Shown: positions 50,679 to 60,452 of the stretch, one piece after another | Layout: every line of letters starts with the position of its first letter | How positions within the stretch are numbered: the stretch's first letter is position 1 | Source of the DNA: JBNPEO01 sp050490315 | Lineage (GTDB): Bacteria; Actinomycetota; Actinomycetes; Actinomycetales; Micrococcaceae | Length of the DNA stretch: 64,000 nucleotides | Reading direction: 5' to 3' | Assembly (NCBI RefSeq): GCF_050490315.1 | Contig: NZ_JBNPEO010000006.1 | Coordinates: forward strand, 62,001 to 126,000 | Translations under genes and position numbers: made by a program | The notes under the pieces: generated by a model | What the model saw: the letters and a program-made list of their open reading frames with translations, nothing else | Database searches by the model: none | What the model was told of the DNA's origin: nothing

Positions 50679-50745
50679 GCAGCTCTATCTGACGGGCTAA
50701 CTGGCTCTGGCTGAGATTCCCCTTCTTTTGCCAATAAGGCAGCAA

Positions 50746-50779
50746 AAAGGCGGCGTGTCCTTGGAGGCACGCCGCCTTT
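50746..50779 (-). terminator. Intrinsic terminator of the POT transporter gene
   Basis: AAAGGCGGCGTG and CACGCCGCCTTT pair perfectly (12 bp) across a 10-nt loop. On the minus strand the stem continues into TTTTTGCTG. It lies about 20 bp past the stop of the transporter at 50801; the convergent DUF4190 gene may share it. Confidence 0.88.
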
Positions 50780-50800
50780 GGGCTCTAAAGCTGGGGAAAC

Positions 50801-52270
<1,470 letters not shown>

Positions 52271-52374
52271 TTTCTCTATTCTCCCCGCAAGGGTGGGAGG
52301 CTGTCACATTTGCGCATGGCTGACAAGTCTGTTTCAGGTCATGACAAATGGCCTCTGCTAACGGGTTTAGCTAC

Positions 52375-52708
52375 TCAATGTTCGTGCGGATCACCCTTGG
52401 CTTCTGTGCCAAAGATCAGGGTGACAGCGCGCATGTCCACAACGAATCCTGCGAACAAAAGTGTGTAGCCAAGGAAGGTGTAGGGGTGGACGTTTTGAGT
52501 GAGCCAAGAGCCCGGATCGGCTTAGGTGGTCCCGGCGTTCCTTCCACCCTTTGAACCAAAAGAGCGGATTGCCGGCAGTTCCGGTGGGGATCATAATTTC
52601 CAGCACCATCAGCAAGCCAATACCGCGAACATGAATGCCCAGCGCTACGACTCTGACAACGACGTCAAAGAATCCGAAGGCTACGTTCAGTGGCTCCACA
52701 GATTGCAT
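52375..52708 (-). pseudogene. Frameshifted remnant of a small membrane protein gene (possibly DUF2516-like)
   Basis: Reading from an ATG at 52708, the first ~55 codons give a plausible membrane protein start (VEPLNVAFGFFDVVVRVVAL). The sequence then loses sense, and the end makes sense only in another frame: GSWLTQNVHPYTFLGYTLLF, then AGFVVDMRAVTLIFGTEA, stopping at 52375. Two frames, each with membrane-like stretches, imply at least one frameshift. The end resembles the DVRPAV-type close of DUF2516 proteins; that comparison is weak. The flanks 52271-52374 and 52709-52886 hold no gene. Confidence 0.5.
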
Positions 52709-52886
52709 TCTGCCCCGAGCGTGGAACTTGTTGTTGATCTTGCTCTAGTGGAAGCGTCACAGCTGGGCGACTTCGGGCGGGAGCGATAGTCTGGGGAGAG
52801 ATTTTCCCGGTCCCGCCACTTTGGTTTTTGGCTGTTGGGGGGACCTGCACCTTTACTGGAACACCGTGAGAGAGGAACTGGAACAG

Positions 52887-53213
52887 ATGAGTGAGTTAGA
52901 GACTGTCAGCGTTGAGCAGATTCCCGCTGGCGGGACCATTCTTGACGTTCGTGAAGACTACGAATGGGCCGCAGGCCACGTAGATGGCGCCCTCCACATC
53001 CCCTTGGATCAGTTGCCGGAGCGCATTGACGATCTGGACCCCGATGTGGACCTGTATGTCATTTGCCGTACCGGTGGCCGCTCGGTCCGCGCCACGCAGT
53101 GGCTGGTGGGCCAAGGCTATTCAGCCATTAACGTTGCCGGCGGTATGGGCGCATGGTTTGAGGCTGGCAAAGAAATGAAGGCCGACGGCGGCCAGGAACC
53201 TACTGTTCTTTAG
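52887..53213 (+). CDS. Rhodanese-like domain protein
   Basis: 108 residues, a single rhodanese domain: TILDVREDYEWAAGHVDGAL, the active-site loop CRTGGRS with the catalytic cysteine, then ATQWLVGQGYSAINVAGGMGAW. It moves sulfane sulfur or reduces arsenate-like oxyanions; the physiological acceptor is unknown. ATG 52887 is chosen as the start; an in-frame GTG at 52866-52868 would add seven residues. The stop codon lies inside a 17-bp tandem duplication. Confidence 0.92.
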   Translation: MSELETVSVEQIPAGGTILDVREDYEWAAGHVDGALHIPLDQLPERIDDLDPDVDLYVICRTGGRSVRATQWLVGQGYSAINVAGGMGAWFEAGKEMKADGGQEPTVL

Positions 53214-53236
53214 CTAGCTCTGTTCTTTAGCTAGCG
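53203..53236 (+). repeat. Tandem 17-bp duplication across the rhodanese stop codon
   Basis: CTGTTCTTTAGCTAGCT (53203-53219) is followed at once by a copy that matches in 16 of 17 bases (53220-53236, ending GCG). It contains the TAG stop of the rhodanese gene, so the second copy holds a second stop that has no effect. It looks like a recent slippage event. Confidence 0.8.
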
Positions 53237-53304
53237 TCCTCGCCGCTTACCTTACAGTCCCTCGAGCTTCGGCTCACCTACATATACCCCCTAAGGAATA
53301 TTTG

Positions 53305-54297
53305 ATGGCTGAGCAAAAGTCCTACACCTTTCTGGGACCGGAGGGCACCTTCACCGAAGCGGCCCTGCTGCAGGTTTCCGGAGCTCGCGACGCTTTGCGT
53401 ATACCGTCCTCCAACGTCAACACCGCACTGGATAAAGTCCGCGAAGGCAGTGTTGATGCGGCGATGGTGCCCATCGAGAATTCCGTTGAAGGCGGCGTGA
53501 CGGCAACCCTAGATGCCATCGCTACCGGTGTTCAGCTGCAGATTGTCCGTGAAGTCCTGGTGCCGGTCAGCTTTTTCCTCGTGGCGCGGCCGGGCATAGC
53601 ACTGACGGACATCAAGCGAATTTCAACCCACGGGCATGCGTGGGCCCAGTGCCGTCTTTGGGTAGAAAAGAATATTCCTGACTGTGAATATGTTCCAGGA
53701 TCGTCCACTGCAGCTTCAGCCATGGGGCTGCTGGAAGACGATGCTGGTTATGACGCAGCGATTTGTGCCCCGATCGTGGCACAAGAGCAAGCCGGTCTCA
53801 ACGTTCTTGCCGAGGACATTGGAGACAACCCAGGTGCCGTGACCCGTTTTGTGCTGGTCAGCCAGCCCGGAGCCCTTCCCGAGCCAACGGGTGCGGACAA
53901 AACCACGGTGGTTGTACCCTTGCCCAAGGACCGGCCTGGTGCGCTGATGGAAATCTTGGATCAGTTCGCTACTCGCGGGGTCAACTTGAGCCGGATTGAA
54001 TCGCGTCCTACGGGTCAATATCTGGGTCACTACTTTTTCAGCATTGACGTTGATGGCCATGCCGCCGATGCGCGAGTTGCTGATGCTCTTGCCGGGCTGC
54101 ACCGAATCAGCCCGGATCTCCGCTTCCTCGGCTCCTACGGCCGGGCCGATCAGCGCGCTACTAAGATCCAACAGCACTACTCGGACCAAGCGTTCCGTGA
54201 TTCCCACGCCTGGGTGGACGCTTTGTTGACCCCGCCAGCGATGACCGATTCTGAGAGTGCGGGCAGTGCGCGTAAGGCTGGTCGCCGCCGGGCATAA
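53305..54297 (+). CDS. pheA: Prephenate dehydratase
   Basis: 330 residues. Prephenate dehydratase domain (about 1-185: YTFLGPEGTFTEAALLQVSG, MVPIENSVEGGVTATLDAI, ISTHGHAWAQCRLW, AICAPIVAQEQAGLNVLAEDI), followed by an ACT regulatory domain with the GALMEILDQFATRGVNLSRI and ESRPT motifs that bind phenylalanine. It converts prephenate to phenylpyruvate and should be feedback-inhibited by phenylalanine. Start ATG 53305 with AAGGA seven bases upstream. No chorismate mutase domain. Confidence 0.94.
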   Translation: MAEQKSYTFLGPEGTFTEAALLQVSGARDALRIPSSNVNTALDKVREGSVDAAMVPIENSVEGGVTATLDAIATGVQLQIVREVLVPVSFFLVARPGIALTDIKRISTHGHAWAQCRLWVEKNIPDCEYVPGSSTAASAMGLLEDDAGYDAAICAPIVAQEQAGLNVLAEDIGDNPGAVTRFVLVSQPGALPEPTGADKTTVVVPLPKDRPGALMEILDQFATRGVNLSRIESRPTGQYLGHYFFSIDVDGHAADARVADALAGLHRISPDLRFLGSYGRADQRATKIQQHYSDQAFRDSHAWVDALLTPPAMTDSESAGSARKAGRRRA

Positions 54298-54478
54298 ACG
54301 CCCATCATGAGCGTTGCTCCAACGGCGGTTAGGAGCAGCAGAAACTTCGCCCCAAACTGTCCCAGCTGGCGCTAATAGCAAAATGCTTGCCTAGCTTCCT
54401 GTGTCTTCAGCCAATTGATGCGTATGCTTGCCAAACCAAAAGGGGCAAGGTCCTCAACTGATCTCCAAGGAGGAGCGC

Positions 54479-54697
54479 ATGTCGGACAACGATGGCCAGG
54501 GAATGATTGTTAATCCCAAGCCAAGCAAAGACAACCAGGACTGGGACGGCGACGAGGCTGACCGGGCTGATCGACTGCGCTTTGAAGAGGAGCAGGCGTT
54601 GATCCGCGAGCAGTCAGAAGCGCGTGCTGCTGCGAAGGTCCTGGAAGAGCAAGAAAAACAAGAGCAGGTCAGCCTCAAGGACGCCCAAAAGCGTTAG
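54479..54697 (+). CDS. Small charged hypothetical protein, 72 residues
   Basis: Starts at ATG 54479 behind a strong AAGGAGGAG. Residues 25-65 form one very charged helix rich in Glu, Arg, Gln and Ala (DEADRADRLRFEEEQALIRE, then AAAKVLEEQEKQEQ). No transmembrane part or known family. The last four bases overlap the stop of the lipid kinase gene on the other strand. Function unknown. Confidence 0.75.
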   Translation: MSDNDGQGMIVNPKPSKDNQDWDGDEADRADRLRFEEEQALIREQSEARAAAKVLEEQEKQEQVSLKDAQKR

Positions 54698-55767
54698 TTC
54701 TCGCTTGTATCCACACTGTTGTTTTTGACCCGAACCAAGAGTGATCGTGGGTCCACCTCAACGGTGACTTCTGTTGCAGCGCCCGAGGGGTCGCCGTCGA
54801 GCTGTGTTTCCATCGGCTCGGCGCTACGAATAGTGATCTTCCGGGCGCTGTAGAAGTTCATCATGGGCAGATCGTGTTTGTGTTTGAACACAATTTTTCC
54901 GTACATTGCTAGCCAACCGATGGCACTGCGCGGGCTCATCACCACAACGTCGAGCTGGCCGTCGTCGATCATCGCGCCCGGGATAAAGTCGATGCCGCCG
55001 GGGATCAGGCCGCAATTGGCGAACAGTACGCTGCGGATTTTCCGTTTCTGCTCGGGTTCATCGTCGAGCGAGATGGTGACCGTTTTGCGCCGACCCGGCA
55101 AGTGCCGCACACCGGCCTCCGTGTAGGCGAGCCAGCCCACAGCTTTTTTGAGGTCGTCCTTGGTGTCGCCCACAACTTCGGCGTCCAAACCGATGCCGGC
55201 GATCACCAAAAAGGTGTGCTGGGATGACTCCTTAGTCACCGAGTTGGCGATCTTAATGCGCGCAGTGTCAATAAATCGTTGGCTACCAAAGAGGGCGGTT
55301 TGAACTGCCGCGTACAAGTCGCCCACGTCAATGTCTAGGTTGCGCCCCAAAAGGTTTCCAGTGCCCAAGGGCAGCAGGCCCATGGCCACATCGGTGCCGG
55401 AGAGTACCTCGGCCACGGCGCGAACCGTGCCGTCCCCACCGCCGGCAATAACGACGTCGACCCCGGCTTCCAGCGCCCGGCGCGTTTGCGAATACCCCGG
55501 ATCCTCCACGGTGGTTTCGAAGAACAGCGGTGTCTCCCAACCCGCTAGAGTGGCCGAACGAATGATGGTGGACAGCGCCTCTTCGGCGCGCAGTTTGGAC
55601 GGATTAATCACCACAGCCACACGTTGATGGCCGCTTGAAACCGCCTGCGATTCACCGGCAACTGCGCTACGAACATGCCGTGCTTGAAGACGCCGAACAC
55701 CCCAAGCGCTGACGATTACGAACACAATAATCGCGGCGATGATGAGGTAAGGCAGCCAGTCAGTCAT
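54694..55767 (-). CDS. Diacylglycerol/lipid kinase family protein (DgkB/YegS type)
   Basis: 357 residues. An N-terminal transmembrane helix (LIIAAIIVFVIVSAWGVRRLQ) is followed by a catalytic domain with the nucleotide motif GGGDGTVRAVAEVLSGTDVAMGLLPLGTGNLLGRNL, LVIAGIGLDAEVVGDTKDDL and LDGDPSG near the end. It phosphorylates diacylglycerol or sphingosine-like lipids. Divergent from serS, convergent with the small charged protein gene (4-bp overlap). Confidence 0.9.
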   Translation of the reverse strand: MTDWLPYLIIAAIIVFVIVSAWGVRRLQARHVRSAVAGESQAVSSGHQRVAVVINPSKLRAEEALSTIIRSATLAGWETPLFFETTVEDPGYSQTRRALEAGVDVVIAGGGDGTVRAVAEVLSGTDVAMGLLPLGTGNLLGRNLDIDVGDLYAAVQTALFGSQRFIDTARIKIANSVTKESSQHTFLVIAGIGLDAEVVGDTKDDLKKAVGWLAYTEAGVRHLPGRRKTVTISLDDEPEQKRKIRSVLFANCGLIPGGIDFIPGAMIDDGQLDVVVMSPRSAIGWLAMYGKIVFKHKHDLPMMNFYSARKITIRSAEPMETQLDGDPSGAATEVTVEVDPRSLLVRVKNNSVDTSEN

Positions 55768-55865
55768 AGTCCTCTAACCATATCGGCACAACGGCGTTGA
55801 AATTGCGGCGACCCATCTGGAGTGCGAGCACCAAGGGAAGCGAAGATTTTCGATACTCTTGGAGG

Positions 55866-57146
55866 GTGATTGACGTAAAAGACCTCAGCGAGAATCCGGA
55901 CAAGTTCCGTGCCAGCCAACAAGCCCGTGGCGCAGACGCCTCCGTGGTGGACCGGATCATTGCTGCAGACTCTACGCGCAGGGCGGCGCTGATTCGCTAC
56001 GAGAACCTCCGCGCCGAGCAGAACGCCTTCGGCAAGCGTGTGGCTCAAGCCAAGGGTGAAGAGAAGCAAGCGCTATTGGCTGAGGTCAAGGTATTGGCTG
56101 GAGAGGTCAAGGCTGCGTCGGCTGAGGCTGACGCTGCCCAGGCCGAGCATGATGAGCTGTTGCGTGCCGTTCCCAACTTGGTGATTGAGGGCACGCCCGA
56201 GGGCGGCGAAGACGACTACGTTGTGGTCAAGACGGTTGGTACACCTCGCCAATTCAACGATTTTGAGCCGAAAGACCACCTGGAAATTGGTGAGCTGATT
56301 GGCGCGATCGACATGGAACGCGGCGCCAAGGTTTCAGGTTCACGTTTTTACTTCTTGCGTGGTGTTGGTGCCCGTCTGGAAATGGCACTCCTGCACATGG
56401 CCATGGATCAGGCGATCGAAGCCGGTTTTGTGCCAATGATTACCCCAACGTTGGTCCGTCCCGAGACCATGCAGGGCACGGGCTTCGATGTAAAGCACGA
56501 CGCCGAGATCTACCGTCTCGCTGAAGACGACCTTTACCTGGTGGGCACCTCAGAGGTGCCGTTGGCCGGGTACCACTCGGACGAGATTTTGGACCTGTCC
56601 GATGGCCCTATTCGCTACGCGGGTCAGAGCTCTTGTTACCGCCGTGAAGCTGGATCCCACGGTAAGGACACCCGCGGGATCATCCGTGTGCACCAGTTCA
56701 ACAAGGTGGAGATGTTCGTCTACACCACTGTTGAAAAGGCCGAGGCTGAACACCAGCGTTTGCTGGCTTGGGAAGAGGAAATGCTGGCCAAGTGCGAGCT
56801 GCCTTACCGCGTGATTGACACTGCTGCAGGGGACTTGGGTAACTCGGCTGCCCGCAAGTTTGACTGCGAAGCGTGGGTCCCCACGCAGGGCGCGTATCGC
56901 GAGCTCACCTCCACCTCAAACTGCACCAGCTACCAAGCGCGCCGATTGAATATTCGCGAACGCGTTATTGGTGCCGACGGCTCCCCGAAGGGCACACGCC
57001 CCGTAGCTACCCTCAACGGCACCTTGGCCACTACCCGGTGGATTGTGGCAATTCTGGAGCACCACCAGAACCCGGACGGTTCTGTGAATGTGCCCGAGGC
57101 TCTGCGACCGTACATTGGCGGCTTGGAAGTTCTCCCCGTTCTGTAG
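55866..57146 (+). CDS. serS: Seryl-tRNA synthetase
   Basis: 426 residues. The N-terminal tRNA-binding coiled coil (IDVKDLSENPDKFRASQQAR to about residue 110) precedes a class II core with motif 2 RYAGQSSCYRREAGSHGKDT and motif 3 LNGTLATTRWIVAILEHHQN. The TSEVPLAG serine-binding loop is present. Start GTG 55866, with GGAGG directly adjacent and GATACT 11-16 bases upstream, so a leaderless transcript is possible. Confidence 0.96.
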   Translation: MIDVKDLSENPDKFRASQQARGADASVVDRIIAADSTRRAALIRYENLRAEQNAFGKRVAQAKGEEKQALLAEVKVLAGEVKAASAEADAAQAEHDELLRAVPNLVIEGTPEGGEDDYVVVKTVGTPRQFNDFEPKDHLEIGELIGAIDMERGAKVSGSRFYFLRGVGARLEMALLHMAMDQAIEAGFVPMITPTLVRPETMQGTGFDVKHDAEIYRLAEDDLYLVGTSEVPLAGYHSDEILDLSDGPIRYAGQSSCYRREAGSHGKDTRGIIRVHQFNKVEMFVYTTVEKAEAEHQRLLAWEEEMLAKCELPYRVIDTAAGDLGNSAARKFDCEAWVPTQGAYRELTSTSNCTSYQARRLNIRERVIGADGSPKGTRPVATLNGTLATTRWIVAILEHHQNPDGSVNVPEALRPYIGGLEVLPVL

Positions 57147-57208
57147 TTCACCCGCAAACGGACTTTTCACCCCAAAACGACGGGGTGAAAAGTCCGTTTC
57201 ACGGTGAA
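57147..57208. repeat. 62-bp palindromic element, copy A (3' side of the AbiEi-like/DUF559 gene)
   Basis: Starts with TTCACCCGC right after the serS stop and ends with CACGGTGAA. Inside it, AAACGGACTTTTCACCCC (57156-57173) is the exact reverse complement of 57182-57199 across an 8-nt loop, so the whole element folds into one long hairpin. It overlaps the last codon of the gene at 57199. It probably also ends serS transcription, though it has no T tract. Copy B lies at 58261-58322. Confidence 0.8.
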
Positions 57209-58191
57209 TTCTGTGGTTTCAGCCCGGCGGCCAAGAGTGTCCGCATCAGTTTGTTGGGGTCGATTGCTGTGCTCCAGTCCCACCGGACAACGCGGTAGCC
57301 CATAGCCCGGAGCCGGTCCTCGCGCTTTTTCTCCAGCAAAACTGTTTCTCGGGCCGTTCGACCGCTCAAGTATTCATCGTTGAGATATTTCGCGGCGCCG
57401 TCGAATTCGCCGATAAGACGCTGTGCCCGCCAAAAGAAGTCTGAACGTCCCGCAAATCCTTGCGAGTCTGTGAAGTTCGTTTGGAGTTCCGGCGGTGGGA
57501 AGCCCAGAAGGTGCATGTTCGCGCGGCTTATAGACTCTCCCGCGGATCCTGAATCAGCGTCAGCGAAATCCAGAATTTCGGTAATCCGAGAGCATTTAGT
57601 GGCTGACTTTAGCCCTGTGGCCGCAAGCGTGAGGGTTTCCCTGCTGAGCGCATGGGCCCCGAACCTATCGCTGCTGATGACGTGATCGGCAGCAGTGACG
57701 GCCTGCGCGAAGGGCAGCTTCCCCAGCAAGTCCACGGCCGTTTGTGCCAAAGGGGTCACTCTGAAACCGTTCTGCATAACGAATGGGGCCGCGTAGAAGT
57801 GGCGGTAAACCCCGAACCCCGGCGTCCGCTCAACGGTCCGGCGAGACCCAGCGATGTCTACTGAGCTGGTGGTGGACTGGCTCCGCCCCGCGTGGCCTTT
57901 GCTCGCATTCGCAATGTGAACTTCTTGGGGGATTCCCACCAGACACATTTGCCAGATGCGTCCCGCGGTTTCGAAGCAGAACGTGGCGTTAGGTTGTTCA
58001 AGTGCAATGGCCTGAGCGGTGTTGAGATACCTCGCCCATGGTGTAAGTTCCAGCCACGTGCTTTTCTCAAGGTAAACCCCGTGCCGGACACGTACTAGCT
58101 CACCCCGGGCAAAGCGTCGGCTGAGGGAGCGGGAATCACCGAATTCCAGCCGTGCCTTGGACGCGCGTATGAATTCCTTCGAAATCTCCAT
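57199..58191 (-). CDS. AbiEi-like antitoxin-domain protein with C-terminal DUF559 (Vsr-like endonuclease fold)
   Basis: 330 residues. The N-terminal 60 residues form an AbiEi-like winged helix (FGDSRSLSRRFARGELVRVRHGVYL). The middle matches the type IV antitoxin family (TPLAQTAVDLLGKLPFAQAVTAADHVI). The C-terminal 100 residues have DUF559/Vsr-like features (SDFFWRAQRLIGEFDGAAKY with the D/E metal site, then RTARETVLLEKKREDRLRAMGYRVVRWDW). No toxin partner is adjacent. Start ATG 58191; an in-frame ATG at 58218 is possible. It is flanked by related 62-bp palindromic elements. Confidence 0.82.
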   Translation of the reverse strand: MEISKEFIRASKARLEFGDSRSLSRRFARGELVRVRHGVYLEKSTWLELTPWARYLNTAQAIALEQPNATFCFETAGRIWQMCLVGIPQEVHIANASKGHAGRSQSTTSSVDIAGSRRTVERTPGFGVYRHFYAAPFVMQNGFRVTPLAQTAVDLLGKLPFAQAVTAADHVISSDRFGAHALSRETLTLAATGLKSATKCSRITEILDFADADSGSAGESISRANMHLLGFPPPELQTNFTDSQGFAGRSDFFWRAQRLIGEFDGAAKYLNDEYLSGRTARETVLLEKKREDRLRAMGYRVVRWDWSTAIDPNKLMRTLLAAGLKPQNSP

Positions 58192-58260
58192 GCCACTACT
58201 CTTCGGCGTTGGTCTCATGATCGGGCGGAAAAGTTTGTTTATGTGGAAAAGAGCAGGAAA

Positions 58261-58322
58261 TTCACCCGCTGGTAGACAATTCACCCCGTCATTTGGGGGT
58301 GTTGCGTCCGTTTACGGGTGAA
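58261..58322. repeat. 62-bp palindromic element, copy B (5' side of the AbiEi-like/DUF559 gene)
   Basis: Same length and landmarks as copy A: TTCACCCGC at positions 1-9, TTCACCCC at 20-27, GTCCGTTT at 46-53 and a closing GGTGAA. The inner arms are more diverged (TGGTAGACAA and GGGGGTGTTGC), so the hairpin is weaker. It lies 70 bp upstream of the gene's ATG, and a further TTCACCCGCG follows at 58338. It probably overlaps the promoter of the gene. Confidence 0.72.
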
Positions 58323-58398
58323 AGGTTCACAAGAGATTCACCCGCGCGTGTGGCCCTGGTCCTACTGATTCCAAGCCGTGCAATGAAACAATGGGCGT

Positions 58399-59244
58399 AT
58401 GACTACTACTACTGAATCAACAGTGGCTGGCATCGAAGACCAGCGAATTATTGAACAAACCAAATTGATCGCACTGGACGTTGACGGCACCCTTGTGGAC
58501 CACAACGGGCACATGAGCGAGGGGGTCCGTGATGCGGCTAGGGCCGTGGTGGATGCAGGCCATCAGGTGCTTATTGCCACCGGCCGCTCACTCAACGCCA
58601 CCTTGCCCATCATTGAAAAAATTGGCCTCGATCGCGGCTACGCAGTGTGCTGTAACGGTGGTGTGAGCCTCCGTCTAGATCCGGATTTGGACCTTGGCTA
58701 CGAGATCATTCACAAAGCCACCTTTGACCCGGCGCCGGCCCTGCGCGCCCTGCGTGAGCGGCTCCCTGTGGCCAAGTACGCGCTTGAGGATGCCGACGGT
58801 AACTTCCTCTCCACCGAGCGCTTCCAAGACGCCAGCTTTGGCGTGGAGGCTCAGGCCGTGGACTTTCACACCATGCTTCAAGCAACAGCCGTCCGGGTGG
58901 TGGTTTTTAGCTCAGAGAACACCTCAGAGGAATTCAATGAAGCGATCGCTGAAATTGGCCTCTCCGGGGTAACTTATTCGGTGGGCTGGACGGCTTGGCT
59001 GGATATTGCTGCGGCCGGTGTCACCAAGGCCAGTGCCCTTGAGCAGTTGCGCCGCCACTTGGACATCCACCCGCGGCACACGATCGCCATCGGTGACGGC
59101 CGCAACGACATTGAAATGCTGACGTGGGCTGGCCGAGGTGTGGCCATGGGGCAGGCCCCAGATGAGGTCCTCGCCGCCGCGGATGAAGTTACAGCTTCAG
59201 TGTTCGACGACGGCGCAGCACTAGTGTTGCGCGGCCTCGCCTGA
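58399..59244 (+). CDS. HAD-superfamily phosphatase (Cof type), second copy
   Basis: 281 residues. HAD motif I is LIALDVDGTLVDHNG (residues about 25-39), motif II LIATGRS, and motifs III/IV TKASALEQLRRHLDIHPRHTIAIGDGRNDIEMLTWAGRG. The C2B cap type matches Cof phosphatases that act on sugar phosphates. Only moderately similar to the HAD gene at 41088. Start ATG 58399. Confidence 0.92.
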   Translation: MTTTTESTVAGIEDQRIIEQTKLIALDVDGTLVDHNGHMSEGVRDAARAVVDAGHQVLIATGRSLNATLPIIEKIGLDRGYAVCCNGGVSLRLDPDLDLGYEIIHKATFDPAPALRALRERLPVAKYALEDADGNFLSTERFQDASFGVEAQAVDFHTMLQATAVRVVVFSSENTSEEFNEAIAEIGLSGVTYSVGWTAWLDIAAAGVTKASALEQLRRHLDIHPRHTIAIGDGRNDIEMLTWAGRGVAMGQAPDEVLAAADEVTASVFDDGAALVLRGLA

Positions 59245-59271
59245 GCGGAACACGTCTAAGCAGAACGCGGT

Positions 59272-59871
59272 TTAGCGGACTTCCAGAATCATGTTCAGTA
59301 GCCTGGCCGCTGCGGGGCGGGCCGCGTGCTCCTCATTCCATTGGGAGCGTGTGATCGCTTTGCTCACGGCCTGGGCTGTGATGCCAAGTTCGGCCGCAAC
59401 GGCTTTCTGCTGACCCCGAACCCCCGGGGTGAGCAGCTCTAAAACGCGCCATTCGGCTACCGTGCGTTTCTCCACAAGGTTCCCTAACAAGCGCAGGATC
59501 GCTTCGGCGTCGTTCACTATTTCTGGGGTGGGTCCATCCACCGAAACCCGGATGCGTTCCTTGCTGTTGCGGACCCGGTCCACAGCGCGGCGTGCGTAAA
59601 TGAGCCCATGCCCGGAAGCGTCTTTGATCTGATTGGGCAGCGGCTCGTTGACCGGCCCCACACCAATTCCGACGTTCCAACGCCCGCTGCGCAACGCGAT
59701 CAGTGCTGCGTCTACTGTCTGGTGCGGGCAGTCCAGAATGCCTTGAACTTCATCTTCAACTGAACGATCAAAGTCGAGGCGCGCAGGAATATGGCGGAGG
59801 TCTTTGAGCAGTTGAGGGACTAGGTCACCGTCCCGTTTCCTGTCGCGCTGATTGATAGTCAAAGTGAACAT
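59272..59871 (-). CDS. SatD-family-like protein with C-terminal helix-turn-helix
   Basis: 199 residues. The N-terminal part (FTLTINQRDRKRDGDLVPQLL) resembles the SatD/regulator domain that often starts with I-x-x-D-[IQ]-x-x-S/RxR. Residues 140-185 form a MarR/sigma-like helix-turn-helix (TPGVRGQQKAVAAELGITAQAVSKAITRSQW). No membrane segment. Possibly a transcriptional regulator whose partner is unknown; the family match is by pattern only. Convergent with the HAD gene. Confidence 0.6.
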   Translation of the reverse strand: MFTLTINQRDRKRDGDLVPQLLKDLRHIPARLDFDRSVEDEVQGILDCPHQTVDAALIALRSGRWNVGIGVGPVNEPLPNQIKDASGHGLIYARRAVDRVRNSKERIRVSVDGPTPEIVNDAEAILRLLGNLVEKRTVAEWRVLELLTPGVRGQQKAVAAELGITAQAVSKAITRSQWNEEHAARPAAARLLNMILEVR

Positions 59872-59933
59872 GGTGGATCACATGCTACTCGGTGGCCAGC
59901 GGTGCCAGTCCAATTCACGATCACGGAGATGAC

Positions 59934-60452
59934 CTAGTTGAACCGGCCGGTAAGTGCCTTGGTGGCCTCGAGGTCAATGTGACGGTGGTACTTGCGTTTG
60001 CCCTCATTGCCGGTGCTGGTGCCCGCACCTCCGGAGAAGAGCATCCCCACAATCAAACCGACCACTAGGACGTAGTGCAGGAACGTCACCCAGGCCATAC
60101 GGAAGGATCCTGGCCGGCCGCCGTCGGAGTTCCGAACAAAGGCGCTCCCGGCGATCAAACAGCCTAGGGTGCGGCCAGTAGGGCAAAAGAGGCCGTAAAC
60201 GGCGGACGCCACTAACCACGCGGCGATGGCCATAAGATAGGGGGTCCATTCGGAGGTGGCAGAGCGCGCTCCATAAAAATATGCGCCAAGCACCACTGCC
60301 ACGATCAGCACTGCGTCCACCACAAAAGAACCAATAACTTTGCCATAACCGGCAAGAATTACCGGCTGACCGTTTTCAAGGTGAGCTAGGTTTTTAGGAG
60401 ATGAATTCCCTGATGCTGGCTGGGCGTACGGAGCTGAATCGCTCATGGGCAT
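59934..60452 (-). CDS. RDD family membrane protein
   Basis: 172 residues with an RDD domain: GYGKVIGSFVVDAVLIVAVVLGAYFYGA (helix 1), YLMAIAAWLVASAVYGLF (helix 2), CPTGRTLGCLIAGSAFVRNSDG and a third helix LHYVLVVGLIVGMLFSGG. RDD proteins are small membrane proteins of mostly unknown function, some linked to sodium or secretion. Start ATG 60452 overlaps the preceding stop (TAATG). It is the third gene of the WXG100-like operon. Confidence 0.88.
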   Translation of the reverse strand: MPMSDSAPYAQPASGNSSPKNLAHLENGQPVILAGYGKVIGSFVVDAVLIVAVVLGAYFYGARSATSEWTPYLMAIAAWLVASAVYGLFCPTGRTLGCLIAGSAFVRNSDGGRPGSFRMAWVTFLHYVLVVGLIVGMLFSGGAGTSTGNEGKRKYHRHIDLEATKALTGRFN

